From the NCBI GenBank assembly GCA_014240275.1, contig JAAZXH010000008.1, positions 54,857 to 118,856 on the forward strand: a DNA stretch of 64,000 nucleotides, read 5' to 3'. The notes beneath the pieces were generated by a model. That model worked only from the letters and a program-made list of their open reading frames with translations, was not told where the DNA came from and made no database searches. This stretch comes from Candidatus Peregrinibacteria bacterium (GTDB lineage: Bacteria > Patescibacteriota > Gracilibacteria > UBA1369 > GCA-2718715). Made by a program: the position numbers and the translations under genes. Positions 39,644 to 48,693 of this stretch are shown piece after piece (the first letter of the stretch is position 1; each line of letters starts with the position of its first letter).

Positions 39644-39856
39644 ATGAGTGCAATCAAAATAGTATATACGGTAGTTAGTCTACTCTTAATTATTACAATT
39701 TTAAGCCAAGCCAGAGGGGGAGGTCTATCAGCAACTTTTGGGGGAGCAGGAGAATTCTATGCCCAAAAAAGAGGTGCAGAAAAAGTTCTATTCAATATCA
39801 CTATGGTACTAGCAATCTTGTTCTTAGGGATTTCCTTGAGTTTTCATTTTGTCTAA
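39644..39856 (+). CDS. secG: Preprotein translocase subunit SecG
   Basis: Two TMs; 'ILSQARGGGLSATFGGAGEFYAQKRGAEKVLFNIT'. Confidence 0.9.
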   Translation: MSAIKIVYTVVSLLLIITILSQARGGGLSATFGGAGEFYAQKRGAEKVLFNITMVLAILFLGISLSFHFV

Positions 39857-41452
39857 ATGAATTCAGTCTTAAAAAGGTACAAAAAAAAGGATGTTTTAAT
39901 AACCAAAGTCTTATTTGGACTAATTTTAGTAATTATATTTACTCAAATTATAAATGCTATCATCTCACCATTTTTTAACGATCCAAATAAAATCATCACA
40001 ATTGGATCATATTCAAATTTTACGCAATATAACCCTATTTATTTTAACAAAGATCAAGCCAGTCGAGATTTATCTGAGTTAGAATACAAAAAATTAATTA
40101 AATACAATCCTGAAACCAAAGGTTTTGAAGCAGATCTTTGTACATTTATAATTGAAAACGAATCTAAAACGATAAAATTAAGATTACAACCCAACCAATT
40201 TTGGCACAATGACGAAGCAATAAGCAACAAAGACATAATTTACACACTACAAGAACTTTATTTGTCACCAGAGTATAAAAACCCACTAATAAAACAAAAT
40301 TTTCAAAAAACAGAAATATACGAAAATAAAAACCAAGAAATTGTATTTGAGATACCACAAGCCAATAGCTTTTTTATTGCAAACCTTGAAATTCCAATTT
40401 TTGCACAAACAGATCTAGAAAACCAAGATATTAATCAACTCAATTTCGAAGATCTTAATGGTAACAATAATTATAAAATCGAATCTGAAACACAAGAAGA
40501 CAGCCAAAGCATATTCAAACTCAAAAAACAAAAAAAAGAAGTTCAGAACAGACAAATCAATTATCATGCAATTTTTAACAAAGACCATGCTATAAAGCAA
40601 CAAAGTAACTTTGACGATTTAGTTGGACTCCAGGAAGGAGAAATAGCAATCAACCCTAATAAATTTATAAAATCAGTTAGTCTTCCACGATACCAGGCAG
40701 TATTTTTTAATACTAACAATCAATTCTTAAGAAACATTAATATACGTTCGGCCTTAAATATGGCTGCCAACAAAAAAGATCTAGTTCCAAAACTCAAAGA
40801 TCAAACAATTATTGCTAATCCTTTCTTTCAATTTGATAACATTAAAAACATTCCAGATATCAAAATTAACATTATCCAAAATCTACTAATTGAAGCAGGC
40901 TTAAAACTACAAAACAACCAATTTTACTACAACAACCAAGCTATCCAACTCACGTTGACTTATCCAAACTATCAGGTGAATCCAAGCAAAAACAAAACAA
41001 ATCAAATAATCATTGAACACTTAATTGAAAACTTCAAAAAAATCGGTATTAAACTTATCCCACAACAATATGATCTAGATATTTTCCAAAACTTATTATT
41101 GAAAAAAGAATATGATTTAATTTTGTATGGTCAAGACCTAGGAAATAACTTTGACGCTTTTAGCTTCTGGCATAGCTCACAAGCCAAGCCAAATAAACTT
41201 AATTTAAGTAATTTAAAAGATCCATTAATTGATAATTTATTAATTAATTTAAGAAAAAGTGAGCAGAATCTACAAGGGGACTTAATTCAATCTCTCAATA
41301 AAAAACTCAAACAAATTGTACCTGCAATTTTCCTGCATACAGAAAATAACAGAATTTTAATTGACAAGCGCGTAAAAAACCGTAAAATCATTAGTGATTA
41401 TACAAACTTAGCACAACGTCTAAGTAACATACATAAATGGAAACTTAATTAG
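39857..41452 (+). CDS. TM-anchored oligopeptide/solute-binding protein (SBP_bac_5 type)
   Basis: 'ITIGSYSNFTQYNPIYF...FWHNDEAISNKDIIYTLQELYL', 'NINIRSALNMAANKKDLV', 'YDLILYGQDLGNNFDAFSFWHSSQ'. Confidence 0.8.
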   Translation: MNSVLKRYKKKDVLITKVLFGLILVIIFTQIINAIISPFFNDPNKIITIGSYSNFTQYNPIYFNKDQASRDLSELEYKKLIKYNPETKGFEADLCTFIIENESKTIKLRLQPNQFWHNDEAISNKDIIYTLQELYLSPEYKNPLIKQNFQKTEIYENKNQEIVFEIPQANSFFIANLEIPIFAQTDLENQDINQLNFEDLNGNNNYKIESETQEDSQSIFKLKKQKKEVQNRQINYHAIFNKDHAIKQQSNFDDLVGLQEGEIAINPNKFIKSVSLPRYQAVFFNTNNQFLRNINIRSALNMAANKKDLVPKLKDQTIIANPFFQFDNIKNIPDIKINIIQNLLIEAGLKLQNNQFYYNNQAIQLTLTYPNYQVNPSKNKTNQIIIEHLIENFKKIGIKLIPQQYDLDIFQNLLLKKEYDLILYGQDLGNNFDAFSFWHSSQAKPNKLNLSNLKDPLIDNLLINLRKSEQNLQGDLIQSLNKKLKQIVPAIFLHTENNRILIDKRVKNRKIISDYTNLAQRLSNIHKWKLN

Positions 41453-41457
41453 ATATC

Positions 41458-41922
41458 ATGCAAATCCAAGTAATATTACAAGAAAACGTAAAAAACCTAG
41501 GTCAAAAAGGACAAGCGGTAAACGTAAAAAGAGGTTATTTTATGAACTTCTTACTACCACAAAACCTTGCAAGCTTCGCAACTAAAGGTAAACTAATAGA
41601 AGCCGCAGAGGTTGAAAAGCAAGTCCAAGCAAAATTAGCAGAAGCTAAAAAAGAAGCTCAAGCAAAATACGAACAGATCAATGGCAAAACCCTGAAACTT
41701 AGTTCTAAGGTTACCAAAAAAGGTAAACTTTACGCTAAAGTTAGTCAAAACAAAATTGCTGAATTGATCCTGACTGAATACAACTTATCAGTAGGACCAA
41801 ACAATATCAAAATCAGTCAAGATATAAAAGAAGCCGGTGTACACGAATCAATAGCTGTAAACCTTGGTTCATCAATTACCGCAATGGTTAAATTAAACGT
41901 TACTGCCGAAGACAATGAATAA
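41458..41922 (+). CDS. rplI: 50S ribosomal protein L9
   Basis: 'QVILQENVKNLGQKGQAVNVKRGYFMNFLLPQNLA'. Confidence 0.95.
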   Translation: MQIQVILQENVKNLGQKGQAVNVKRGYFMNFLLPQNLASFATKGKLIEAAEVEKQVQAKLAEAKKEAQAKYEQINGKTLKLSSKVTKKGKLYAKVSQNKIAELILTEYNLSVGPNNIKISQDIKEAGVHESIAVNLGSSITAMVKLNVTAEDNE

Positions 41923-42307
41923 ACTCCTTGGAATCGATCTTGGTTCCAAATTATGCGGACTAGCAATAAGCGATAGTTTACAAACTATCGCTTTTCGATA
42001 TAAATCAATCTCAACGCAAGATTTATTAAGTTTATTGCCAAAAATAATCCAGGATGAACAAATAAATACGATCATTGTTGGCGAAAACTTATACCAAAAC
42101 AAAAATTTTCCTATAGAAAACCTAATTAGAAAACTCAGTAAAAACCTTTGTCTACCTGTTATTAAAGTCAATGAAGACTTTAGTACTGATCAAGCCAAAG
42201 AAATCTACCAACAATTTCCCAAAAAAGAACAAATCGGTTTCAATAAAGTTAAAGATGCAATATCTGCACAAATCATACTCCAAAGATATATAGACCAAAA
42301 ATGGTAG
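41915..42307 (+). CDS. ruvX: RuvX/YqgF family Holliday junction resolvase-like nuclease
   Basis: 'LLGIDLGSKLCGLAISD', 'IIVGENLY', 'VNEDFSTDQAKEI', 'KDAISAQIILQRYID'. Confidence 0.88.
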   Translation: MNKLLGIDLGSKLCGLAISDSLQTIAFRYKSISTQDLLSLLPKIIQDEQINTIIVGENLYQNKNFPIENLIRKLSKNLCLPVIKVNEDFSTDQAKEIYQQFPKKEQIGFNKVKDAISAQIILQRYIDQKW

Positions 42308-42378
42308 CAGGAGTGGGAATTGAACCCACGACCCCAGGCTTATGAGTCCTGTGCTCTAACCATCTGAGCTATCCTGCC
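42302..42378 (-). tRNA. tRNA-Met (anticodon CAT; probably elongator), CCA encoded
   Basis: Reverse complement GGCAGGATAGCTCAGATGGTTAGAGCACAGGACTCATAAGCCTGGGGTCGTGGGTTCAATTCCCACTCCTGCTACCA; a k2C-Ile tRNA is not excluded. Confidence 0.93.
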
Positions 42379-42420
42379 ATGTATTAAACAGAGCTATTTT
42401 AAAGAAAAAAAAGATAAAAA

Positions 42421-42807
42421 TCAATAGCCAAAAAAATAAATTAGCCATTTTTTATAATTTGGCTGATCTACAAAAAACTGTTGTTTTTCTAAAGCTAAAC
42501 TTTTCTCAAAACGCTGTGAATCAGTCAGAGAGTGTGATTCTGGTATAACTAAAACCTTTTCACCGGGTAAAACTAAACCTAAATTTTGTTTTGCGATTTT
42601 ATCTCGATATTCAGGGGAAGAATAATAATCTAACAAATCCAATAAGCTTTGATTTTCCAATGAAATCTCTAAATTTTGTTGCTCATACTCCATAATATAT
42701 TTTTCAACCTTATATATCTCAAATTCACTCATTGTAATTGATAAAATCATATAAAATGCAAAAAGCAATTCGAGGGCTAAGACAATTTTAGTTTGTTTTG
42801 AAAGCAT
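42421..42807 (-). CDS. FtsB/DivIC-like septum formation initiator
   Basis: Single N-term TM, coiled coil 'EQQNLEISLENQSLLDLLDYYSSPEYRDKIAKQNLGLVLPGEKVLVIP'. Confidence 0.8.
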   Translation of the reverse strand: MLSKQTKIVLALELLFAFYMILSITMSEFEIYKVEKYIMEYEQQNLEISLENQSLLDLLDYYSSPEYRDKIAKQNLGLVLPGEKVLVIPESHSLTDSQRFEKSLALEKQQFFVDQPNYKKWLIYFFGY

Positions 42808-42827
42808 AGATCATTTAAACTAAAAAT

Positions 42828-44102
42828 ATGATAAAGAAAAGTTATAAAAATTACAAAAAAATACTCTTGCTTGGTGCTGCAGGTATAGGCATGAGTGCGC
42901 TTGCTAGACATGTGAAAAACCTTAACCTAAAGGTAGATATTCATGATGACCAAAAAAACCAAAATTTTGAAGAACTTAAAAAAGAAAATTTTAATGAATT
43001 CAAAGGGGACATTCAAACATACGACCTTGTAATCTATAGCCTTGCTATCCAAGCAAACCATCCTATTAGAGAAAAGTTCAACAAACATCAGATTGACTCA
43101 TTAAGCTATCCAGAAGCTCTAGGTATGATCTTAAAAGAATACCCACTCATTGCAATAAGTGGAACCCACGGAAAAACCACTACCACTGGAATGCTAATTG
43201 ACATTTTTAGTCAAAACCAAGAAAAATTTTCAGCACTAATAGGTTCCAAATTACTCGGACATAACAATCAAAACTACATCATCAATCCAAATAGTAGCGT
43301 TTTTATTGCAGAAGCCTGCGAATACCAAGGAGGATTCTTAAATTACCAACCTGAGACACTAGTAATTACTAACTTAGAGCACGAACACTTTGATAGTTTT
43401 CCAAGCCAAAAATCCTATCTAGAAAATTTTCAAAAACTTATAAATCAAACTCAAAAAAATCTTATCTTAAACCAAGAATGCAAACTAAGCCAAAACCTAG
43501 AAATTCCACCACACCTAAATGTTAGTTATTTTAATAAGCAGACACCATATGTATACAATTTAAAAATCGATCACAACAACTCAAATGCGAATGCAGCCAG
43601 CGTAGTTGCATCCCTATACGGAATCAGAGAAGAAATAATTAAAAATGCTATAGGAAATTTCAAAGGAACCCAAAGACGCCAAGAAATCATCTTTCAAAAT
43701 AAACATCTAACAATAATAGATGATTACGCACACCATCCAACCGAAATAACATCAACGCTAAAAGGCATTCAGAATATGTACCCAAACCAAAAAATAACCT
43801 TGATTTATCAACCACACCAAATTAGCCGAACTAAATCTCTCATGCAAGAATTCAAAAATAGCCTACAATTAGCTGATAGAGTAATAATTCCAAATATATA
43901 CAAAGCTAGAGATGAAAAAAACATGGACGATTCTCAACTATGTATAGAGCTCTGTGAAGGAATCGGTAACAAAGCAACATACAGCCAAGGACTATTAAAA
44001 ACCAAAGAAAACTTTGAAAAACTAATACAAAAAACAACATTACTTGTAATCATGGGAGCGGGGGATGTACTCAAATGCTTACCAGATCAATACACCTCAT
44101 AA
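42828..44102 (+). CDS. murC: UDP-N-acetylmuramate--L-alanine ligase
   Basis: 'LLGAAGIGMSALARHVKNLNLKVDIHD', 'AISGTHGKTTTTGMLIDIF', 'EACEYQGGFLNYQPETLVITNLEHEHFDSF', 'DDYAHHPTEI'. Confidence 0.93.
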   Translation: MIKKSYKNYKKILLLGAAGIGMSALARHVKNLNLKVDIHDDQKNQNFEELKKENFNEFKGDIQTYDLVIYSLAIQANHPIREKFNKHQIDSLSYPEALGMILKEYPLIAISGTHGKTTTTGMLIDIFSQNQEKFSALIGSKLLGHNNQNYIINPNSSVFIAEACEYQGGFLNYQPETLVITNLEHEHFDSFPSQKSYLENFQKLINQTQKNLILNQECKLSQNLEIPPHLNVSYFNKQTPYVYNLKIDHNNSNANAASVVASLYGIREEIIKNAIGNFKGTQRRQEIIFQNKHLTIIDDYAHHPTEITSTLKGIQNMYPNQKITLIYQPHQISRTKSLMQEFKNSLQLADRVIIPNIYKARDEKNMDDSQLCIELCEGIGNKATYSQGLLKTKENFEKLIQKTTLLVIMGAGDVLKCLPDQYTS

Positions 44103-45463
44103 CAATCTTGGTTATCACGAACTTGATAACCTAAGTTGTGAATTTCCATCCTTAACTTATCAGAAGTTGCGTAATCTTTATTTAAACGAGCCTCATAACG
44201 TTTTTTGGCCAGATCTAACACATAAACAGGGATCTGCAAATCAGTCTTAAATACACCTAAAACAAGATTAATTTCTGTTAGAAATTCCTGTAAGGCACCT
44301 AACTCAGATTTAGTATAATCATCCTTGTGAAATACCAAGTGTATTAAATCAAAAATATGAGATAAAGCTTTAGAAATCTGAAAATCATCTTCCATAGCAT
44401 CAAAAAACAACTGTTTTGCTTCCTTAATTGAGGATAACAAAGTTTCAGAGCTATCTTTACTTGCAGTTGTCTTAAAAATATAAGCGTAAAAATTTTGTAA
44501 TTTATAACGTGCATTAGAAGCCGCTTGCATAGCTTTCAATGTAAACTCCAATGGGGCACGATAATGGGTAGCTAATAAGAAAAACCGTAAATCTAATGGA
44601 TTGAATTCTAAAAATAAATCCTTAGCATACTTAAAATTATTTAAAGACTTAGACATTTTTTCACCATCTGTAAGTAAATAACCATTATGACACCAAAAAT
44701 CAACAAACTTATTGCCAAAACAAGCTTCTGATTGAGCAATTTCGCACTCATGGTGTGGAAACTTTAAGTCAATCCCACCTAAATGAATATCCACAGTCTC
44801 ACCTCCAAAAGCAATATAATTCATAGCAGAACATTCAATATGCCACCCTGGTCTTCCGTCTGGCACAATGCTCTCGGAATCTTTAAAAATAGGCTCATTA
44901 GGCTTGGCATGTTTCCACAATACGAAATCTTGAGGATTACGTTTTTCATCGTTCACATCAACACGCGTACCAGCCTCTAAAGCAGATAAATCTTGATTAG
45001 AGAGTTGTCCATAAGCCTCAAACTTACTAACATCAAAATAAATACCATCGCTTATTTTATAAGCTACATCACGAGATAAAAGTATTTTTACCATTTCAAA
45101 AATTTCATTCATAGAACGAGTTGCAAACATACGTTGATCTACAGGTAAAACATTTAACTTATTATAAACATCCTCAATTTGAGGTATAACTTCAGCGGCT
45201 AATTCTGAAACTTTTATTTTTTTAAGGACTGCTCTATCAATCATCTTATCATCAATATCAGTCCAATTTGCAACAAATTTAACCTTATAACCCTTAGCAA
45301 TTAAAAAGCGCCTTATCAAATCGGCTCGTACTGCAGAAAGTGCATTTCCTAAATGAATATCATCATAAACTGTCGGTCCACAATAGTACATATTAACTTT
45401 ACCTTCATTTTTAAATTTTCTCTTAGAACGAGAAAAAGAATCGTAGATATACATATTAGACAA
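44087..45463 (-). CDS. cysS: Cysteinyl-tRNA synthetase
   Basis: 'YYCGPTVYDDIHLGNALSAVRADLIRRF', 'GRPGWHIECSAMNYIAFGGETVDIHLGGIDLKFPHHECEIAQSEA', 'KMSKSLNN'. Confidence 0.97.
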   Translation of the reverse strand: MSNMYIYDSFSRSKRKFKNEGKVNMYYCGPTVYDDIHLGNALSAVRADLIRRFLIAKGYKVKFVANWTDIDDKMIDRAVLKKIKVSELAAEVIPQIEDVYNKLNVLPVDQRMFATRSMNEIFEMVKILLSRDVAYKISDGIYFDVSKFEAYGQLSNQDLSALEAGTRVDVNDEKRNPQDFVLWKHAKPNEPIFKDSESIVPDGRPGWHIECSAMNYIAFGGETVDIHLGGIDLKFPHHECEIAQSEACFGNKFVDFWCHNGYLLTDGEKMSKSLNNFKYAKDLFLEFNPLDLRFFLLATHYRAPLEFTLKAMQAASNARYKLQNFYAYIFKTTASKDSSETLLSSIKEAKQLFFDAMEDDFQISKALSHIFDLIHLVFHKDDYTKSELGALQEFLTEINLVLGVFKTDLQIPVYVLDLAKKRYEARLNKDYATSDKLRMEIHNLGYQVRDNQDCYEVY

Positions 45464-45722
45464 AAATTAAATGTAAAATTTGCAACAGAAAGGAAGAAAC
45501 CAATTGAATTAAGAAAAAAGCTAATAATGGACTTAAATCTAAAAAACCTAGCGGTGGTAACAAACCTCGCACCATTTTTAACAATGGGTCAGTACAATCA
45601 ATTAAAAAATAATAAATTGCATTAGGTCTAGGGTTGAACCATGACATTAAAATACGTGCAAATAATACAAGTGTAAATAATTCAGTAATATATTTTACGA
45701 ATGAGTGTAAAAAATCATACAT
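45456..45722 (-). CDS. YggT family membrane protein
   Basis: 'LFTLVLFARILMSWFNPRPNAIYYFLIDCTDPLLKMVRGLLPPLGFLDLSPLLAFFLIQLV'; internal Met (45722) is the likelier start. Confidence 0.8.
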   Translation of the reverse strand: MYDFLHSFVKYITELFTLVLFARILMSWFNPRPNAIYYFLIDCTDPLLKMVRGLLPPLGFLDLSPLLAFFLIQLVSSFLLQILHLIFV

Positions 45723-45834
45723 ATGTAAAGAGTAATCTTTCTGATTATACAGGGAAATGTGTAAAAAACAAGAAATTATAGTTGACGGTGAGGACTTACT
45801 CACCTATTATGAATATGTAATTTAATTTAAATCT

Positions 45835-46011
45835 ATGAGCATTATAAACATCCAAGGACTTGGCAGACATACAACCAAAGCCCTAGCCCAATATGGGATA
45901 ACAACAGTAGAACAATTTGCGAGATTCACAGAACTCGAAATAAACATGTTACTTGGCAAAAGCGGGATAAAATTTCTATACAACGCAAAACAACTACTAA
46001 AACAAAACTAA
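45835..46011 (+). CDS. Small helix-hairpin-helix-like protein (58 aa), not in ORF track
   Basis: ATG 45835 to TAA 46009-46011: MSIINIQGLGRHTTKALAQYGITTVEQFARFTELEINMLLGKSGIKFLYNAKQLLKQN. Confidence 0.6.
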   Translation: MSIINIQGLGRHTTKALAQYGITTVEQFARFTELEINMLLGKSGIKFLYNAKQLLKQN

Positions 46012-47738
46012 GAGGCAAAAAAGTGATAAACCTTCAATAAAAAATATTTAATCCTAGCATAAAATGCAACCACCATAGCTAAACAAATCGCAATCCACAA
46101 ATCAGGTCCAACATCAGATGCAGCATAAGCATTAGTTGATGCTGTACCATACATACTAGTAGAGTTTGGACGGCCAGCAATAGCTGACACAACTGGACTC
46201 GCTTCACCCACATTACCATCTAAATCTATCGCTTGCACTTGAAAAAAATACTCAACATCATTTACAAGATTAGGGATAAACCATTCATTAACAGGTCCAT
46301 TAGTATCAATTTTTACATTCAAGTTATCTTGTGCTTGACCATATAAAATTTCATAAAAAGCAATTCCAGAGTCATCTTTCGCATGGTTAAACTTTAATGT
46401 AACAGTTTTATCTGCTACATCTAAAGTTAAATCAGAAATTGCAGACGGGGTTTCAAAATTAGGATCTAAAATAACTTCATCCGAAAATTCAATATCATTT
46501 ATAAAAGAATCTACTGAATCCTCAGATGAGGATTCAGAACCTAAACTTACCTTAATTTTTTTATCAAGTTTAAAAGTGGTAGTTTTTAAAAACTCATCTT
46601 GAACTAATATTAACACCTCATATTCACCAGGCAATAATGGAGCAGAAACCTGACCAGAAAGAGCAGTATCATCAACAATCAAAGGAGTTTTAATACCATT
46701 AATTACAATCGAGGCCGAACTAGCTAAATCACTTAAGGAACCATTAAATTCAAACATTTCAGAAGGAATTAAATCTAACTTTGCAATCTCAAAACTTTCT
46801 AAATTTAGAGTTTGGGTTTTAATTTTCACATTTTTATCAGTGGATTTCACTCCATTGACTACTAAGTTAAATTTATAATCACCATCAGCCAATGCAGGAG
46901 ACAAAAAATCAAAATTTCCTTCGGAATCTGCTTGATAAGTTTCAAGCAAGACATCATTTTCAAACAATTGAACATCTAGACCAGCATTTGTTTTACCAAC
47001 AAATTGAATTTGGCTAGAATCAGAAAAATCAAAAGAAGGCTGAGTAATTTCTAACAAGACCTCCGCATCAGAGTCTTCTTGTTTCTCAATAACAGAAACT
47101 TCAGCTTCAGCAACTAAAGTATCATCATTTATATCAAAAACTTTTAAAGTATGTAAACCTTTAGTAGAAAACATTAAACCAGAAGAAAACAAATGTTCTC
47201 CAACATCGGAATCTATAAATTCATAGTCAGTTGGTAACTCTGCATTAAAATCACCTTCAACTTCAAAACGCACAGTTCCTAAATAACTAGGATCTAACTC
47301 ACCAGTAAGATCCAAAGAGCGCAAAGAAAAAGAAACTTCTTCTAAAACCTTAACAGACAAAGGTAAATCAACAAATTCAAAATGTTGCTGATCAACCTCT
47401 ACATTTCCACCAATATCTTTAGATAAAACAGCAAAATCCTTACTAACTATTAAATCACCAGCCTGATCATAAGCCAATAAACTATATTGACCTGGAACAT
47501 TAAAATAAAAACGTGAAACATTATACGCCTTTTGTTTTAAAAAAGTAGCCTTCTGAAAATCTACTAAAGGAAAGACCTTCTTAGAAGGGTGTAAAAGGTA
47601 CAAGTCAACGTTTGTAATATCTTCAGACTCCCAACTAAAATCTAAATCATTAGAAATCTGAATTGAATCAACATCAAAATCAGCAAGAGCTACCGAGAAG
47701 AAGAAAAAAAACAGTATAAAAAAGGATCTTTTTAACAA
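46008..47738 (-). CDS. Secreted/membrane-anchored Ig-like and fibronectin type III domain protein
   Basis: Signal peptide, Fn3-like 'ISDLTLDVADKTVTLKFNHAKDDSGIAFYEILYGQ...YFFQVQAIDLDGNVGEAS', C-terminal TM 'LWIAICLAMVVAFYARIKYFLLK'. Confidence 0.7.
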   Translation of the reverse strand: MLKRSFFILFFFFFSVALADFDVDSIQISNDLDFSWESEDITNVDLYLLHPSKKVFPLVDFQKATFLKQKAYNVSRFYFNVPGQYSLLAYDQAGDLIVSKDFAVLSKDIGGNVEVDQQHFEFVDLPLSVKVLEEVSFSLRSLDLTGELDPSYLGTVRFEVEGDFNAELPTDYEFIDSDVGEHLFSSGLMFSTKGLHTLKVFDINDDTLVAEAEVSVIEKQEDSDAEVLLEITQPSFDFSDSSQIQFVGKTNAGLDVQLFENDVLLETYQADSEGNFDFLSPALADGDYKFNLVVNGVKSTDKNVKIKTQTLNLESFEIAKLDLIPSEMFEFNGSLSDLASSASIVINGIKTPLIVDDTALSGQVSAPLLPGEYEVLILVQDEFLKTTTFKLDKKIKVSLGSESSSEDSVDSFINDIEFSDEVILDPNFETPSAISDLTLDVADKTVTLKFNHAKDDSGIAFYEILYGQAQDNLNVKIDTNGPVNEWFIPNLVNDVEYFFQVQAIDLDGNVGEASPVVSAIAGRPNSTSMYGTASTNAYAASDVGPDLWIAICLAMVVAFYARIKYFLLKVYHFFAS

Positions 47739-47773
47739 AAAAATAAATTATAAAATTATTTTAAAGGAAATCC

Positions 47774-47802
47774 TTGTGAAAACAAAGTTTTTCATGTATA
47801 AT
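47774..47802 (+). promoter_or_regulatory. Sigma-70-type promoter (TTGTGA-17-TATAAT)
   Basis: TTGTGA 47774-47779, TATAAT 47797-47802, upstream of 47823 CDS. Confidence 0.75.
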
Positions 47803-47822
47803 AACGAGATAAAACTAAGTTT

Positions 47823-48338
47823 ATGCAAGACAAAAAAACACAAGACAAAGTAATAATTCGCATAGAATTACCAACCAATGCTTACTTCATGTCTGGTATT
47901 CGAGACTTTACCTTAAAAATGATTGAAAATACCACAGATTTCTCAAAACAATGGGCTTACCGCTTCCAATCAGTGGTAGACGAACTCTGTAACAATGCAA
48001 TAGAACACGGCTCAAACCCTAATGATTTTATACTTATAACTTTTATTTCTGATCCAGAAAAATCGATAGAAATTACAGTTGAAGACCATGGGAAAAATTC
48101 CGAAAAAATCGCTAACAAAATTCTTGCAAAATACAAATCTAATTCCAAAAAAAGCCAATTAGAACTTGGGATTAGAGGTAGAGGACTAGCTTACATCGTA
48201 GAAAAATGGACCGATGAATTAGAAATCACAGATCGCCAAAACGGTGGAGTCAAAGTCAGAGTCAAAAAATATCTCAATGATCCAGAATTTCAAACCGATA
48301 ACAAACATGATCCAACACACTTAAAATTAACAATTTAA
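47823..48338 (+). CDS. HATPase_c serine kinase / anti-sigma factor (RsbW/SpoIIAB-like)
   Basis: 'FQSVVDELCNNAIEHGSNPNDFILI', 'ITVEDHGKNSEKI', 'LGIRGRGLAYIVEKWTDELEI'. Confidence 0.88.
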   Translation: MQDKKTQDKVIIRIELPTNAYFMSGIRDFTLKMIENTTDFSKQWAYRFQSVVDELCNNAIEHGSNPNDFILITFISDPEKSIEITVEDHGKNSEKIANKILAKYKSNSKKSQLELGIRGRGLAYIVEKWTDELEITDRQNGGVKVRVKKYLNDPEFQTDNKHDPTHLKLTI

Positions 48339-48347
48339 TACTATCCA

Positions 48348-48692
48348 ATGGCAGAAATCAAAATACAAACGCAAAGCGAAAACAACATTCATATAATCAG
48401 CCTACAAGGGCAGCTAGATGAATCAACAGTGAACGAATTTTCAACACAAGTTTATGCTGTTATCGAACAATGCACAGAAAATTCACGTGTAATTTTAGAC
48501 CTAGAACAACTAACATACCTGAATTCTAAATCAATTGGTTTTATTGCTGATTTTTTCAATCGATTACAAAGCAAAAATTCAAAACTTGTTTTAGCAAAAG
48601 CACAAGCTAACGTTGTAGACATTCTAAATGTAGTTGGTATCGATCAAATTGTTCCAATGACACAAACTCTAAACGAAGCTAAAACCATCTAA
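48348..48692 (+). CDS. STAS domain anti-sigma factor antagonist
   Basis: 'ISLQGQLDESTVNEF...VILDLEQLTYLNSKSIGFIADFFNRLQSKNSKLVLAKAQANVVDILNVVGI'. Confidence 0.92.
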   Translation: MAEIKIQTQSENNIHIISLQGQLDESTVNEFSTQVYAVIEQCTENSRVILDLEQLTYLNSKSIGFIADFFNRLQSKNSKLVLAKAQANVVDILNVVGIDQIVPMTQTLNEAKTI

Positions 48693-48693
48693 C

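Noticed and set aside
44110-44132. GGTTATC/GATAACC hairpin near murC/cysS ends
   Set aside because: Inside the cysS coding end with no T-run; could be chance, not called as terminator.
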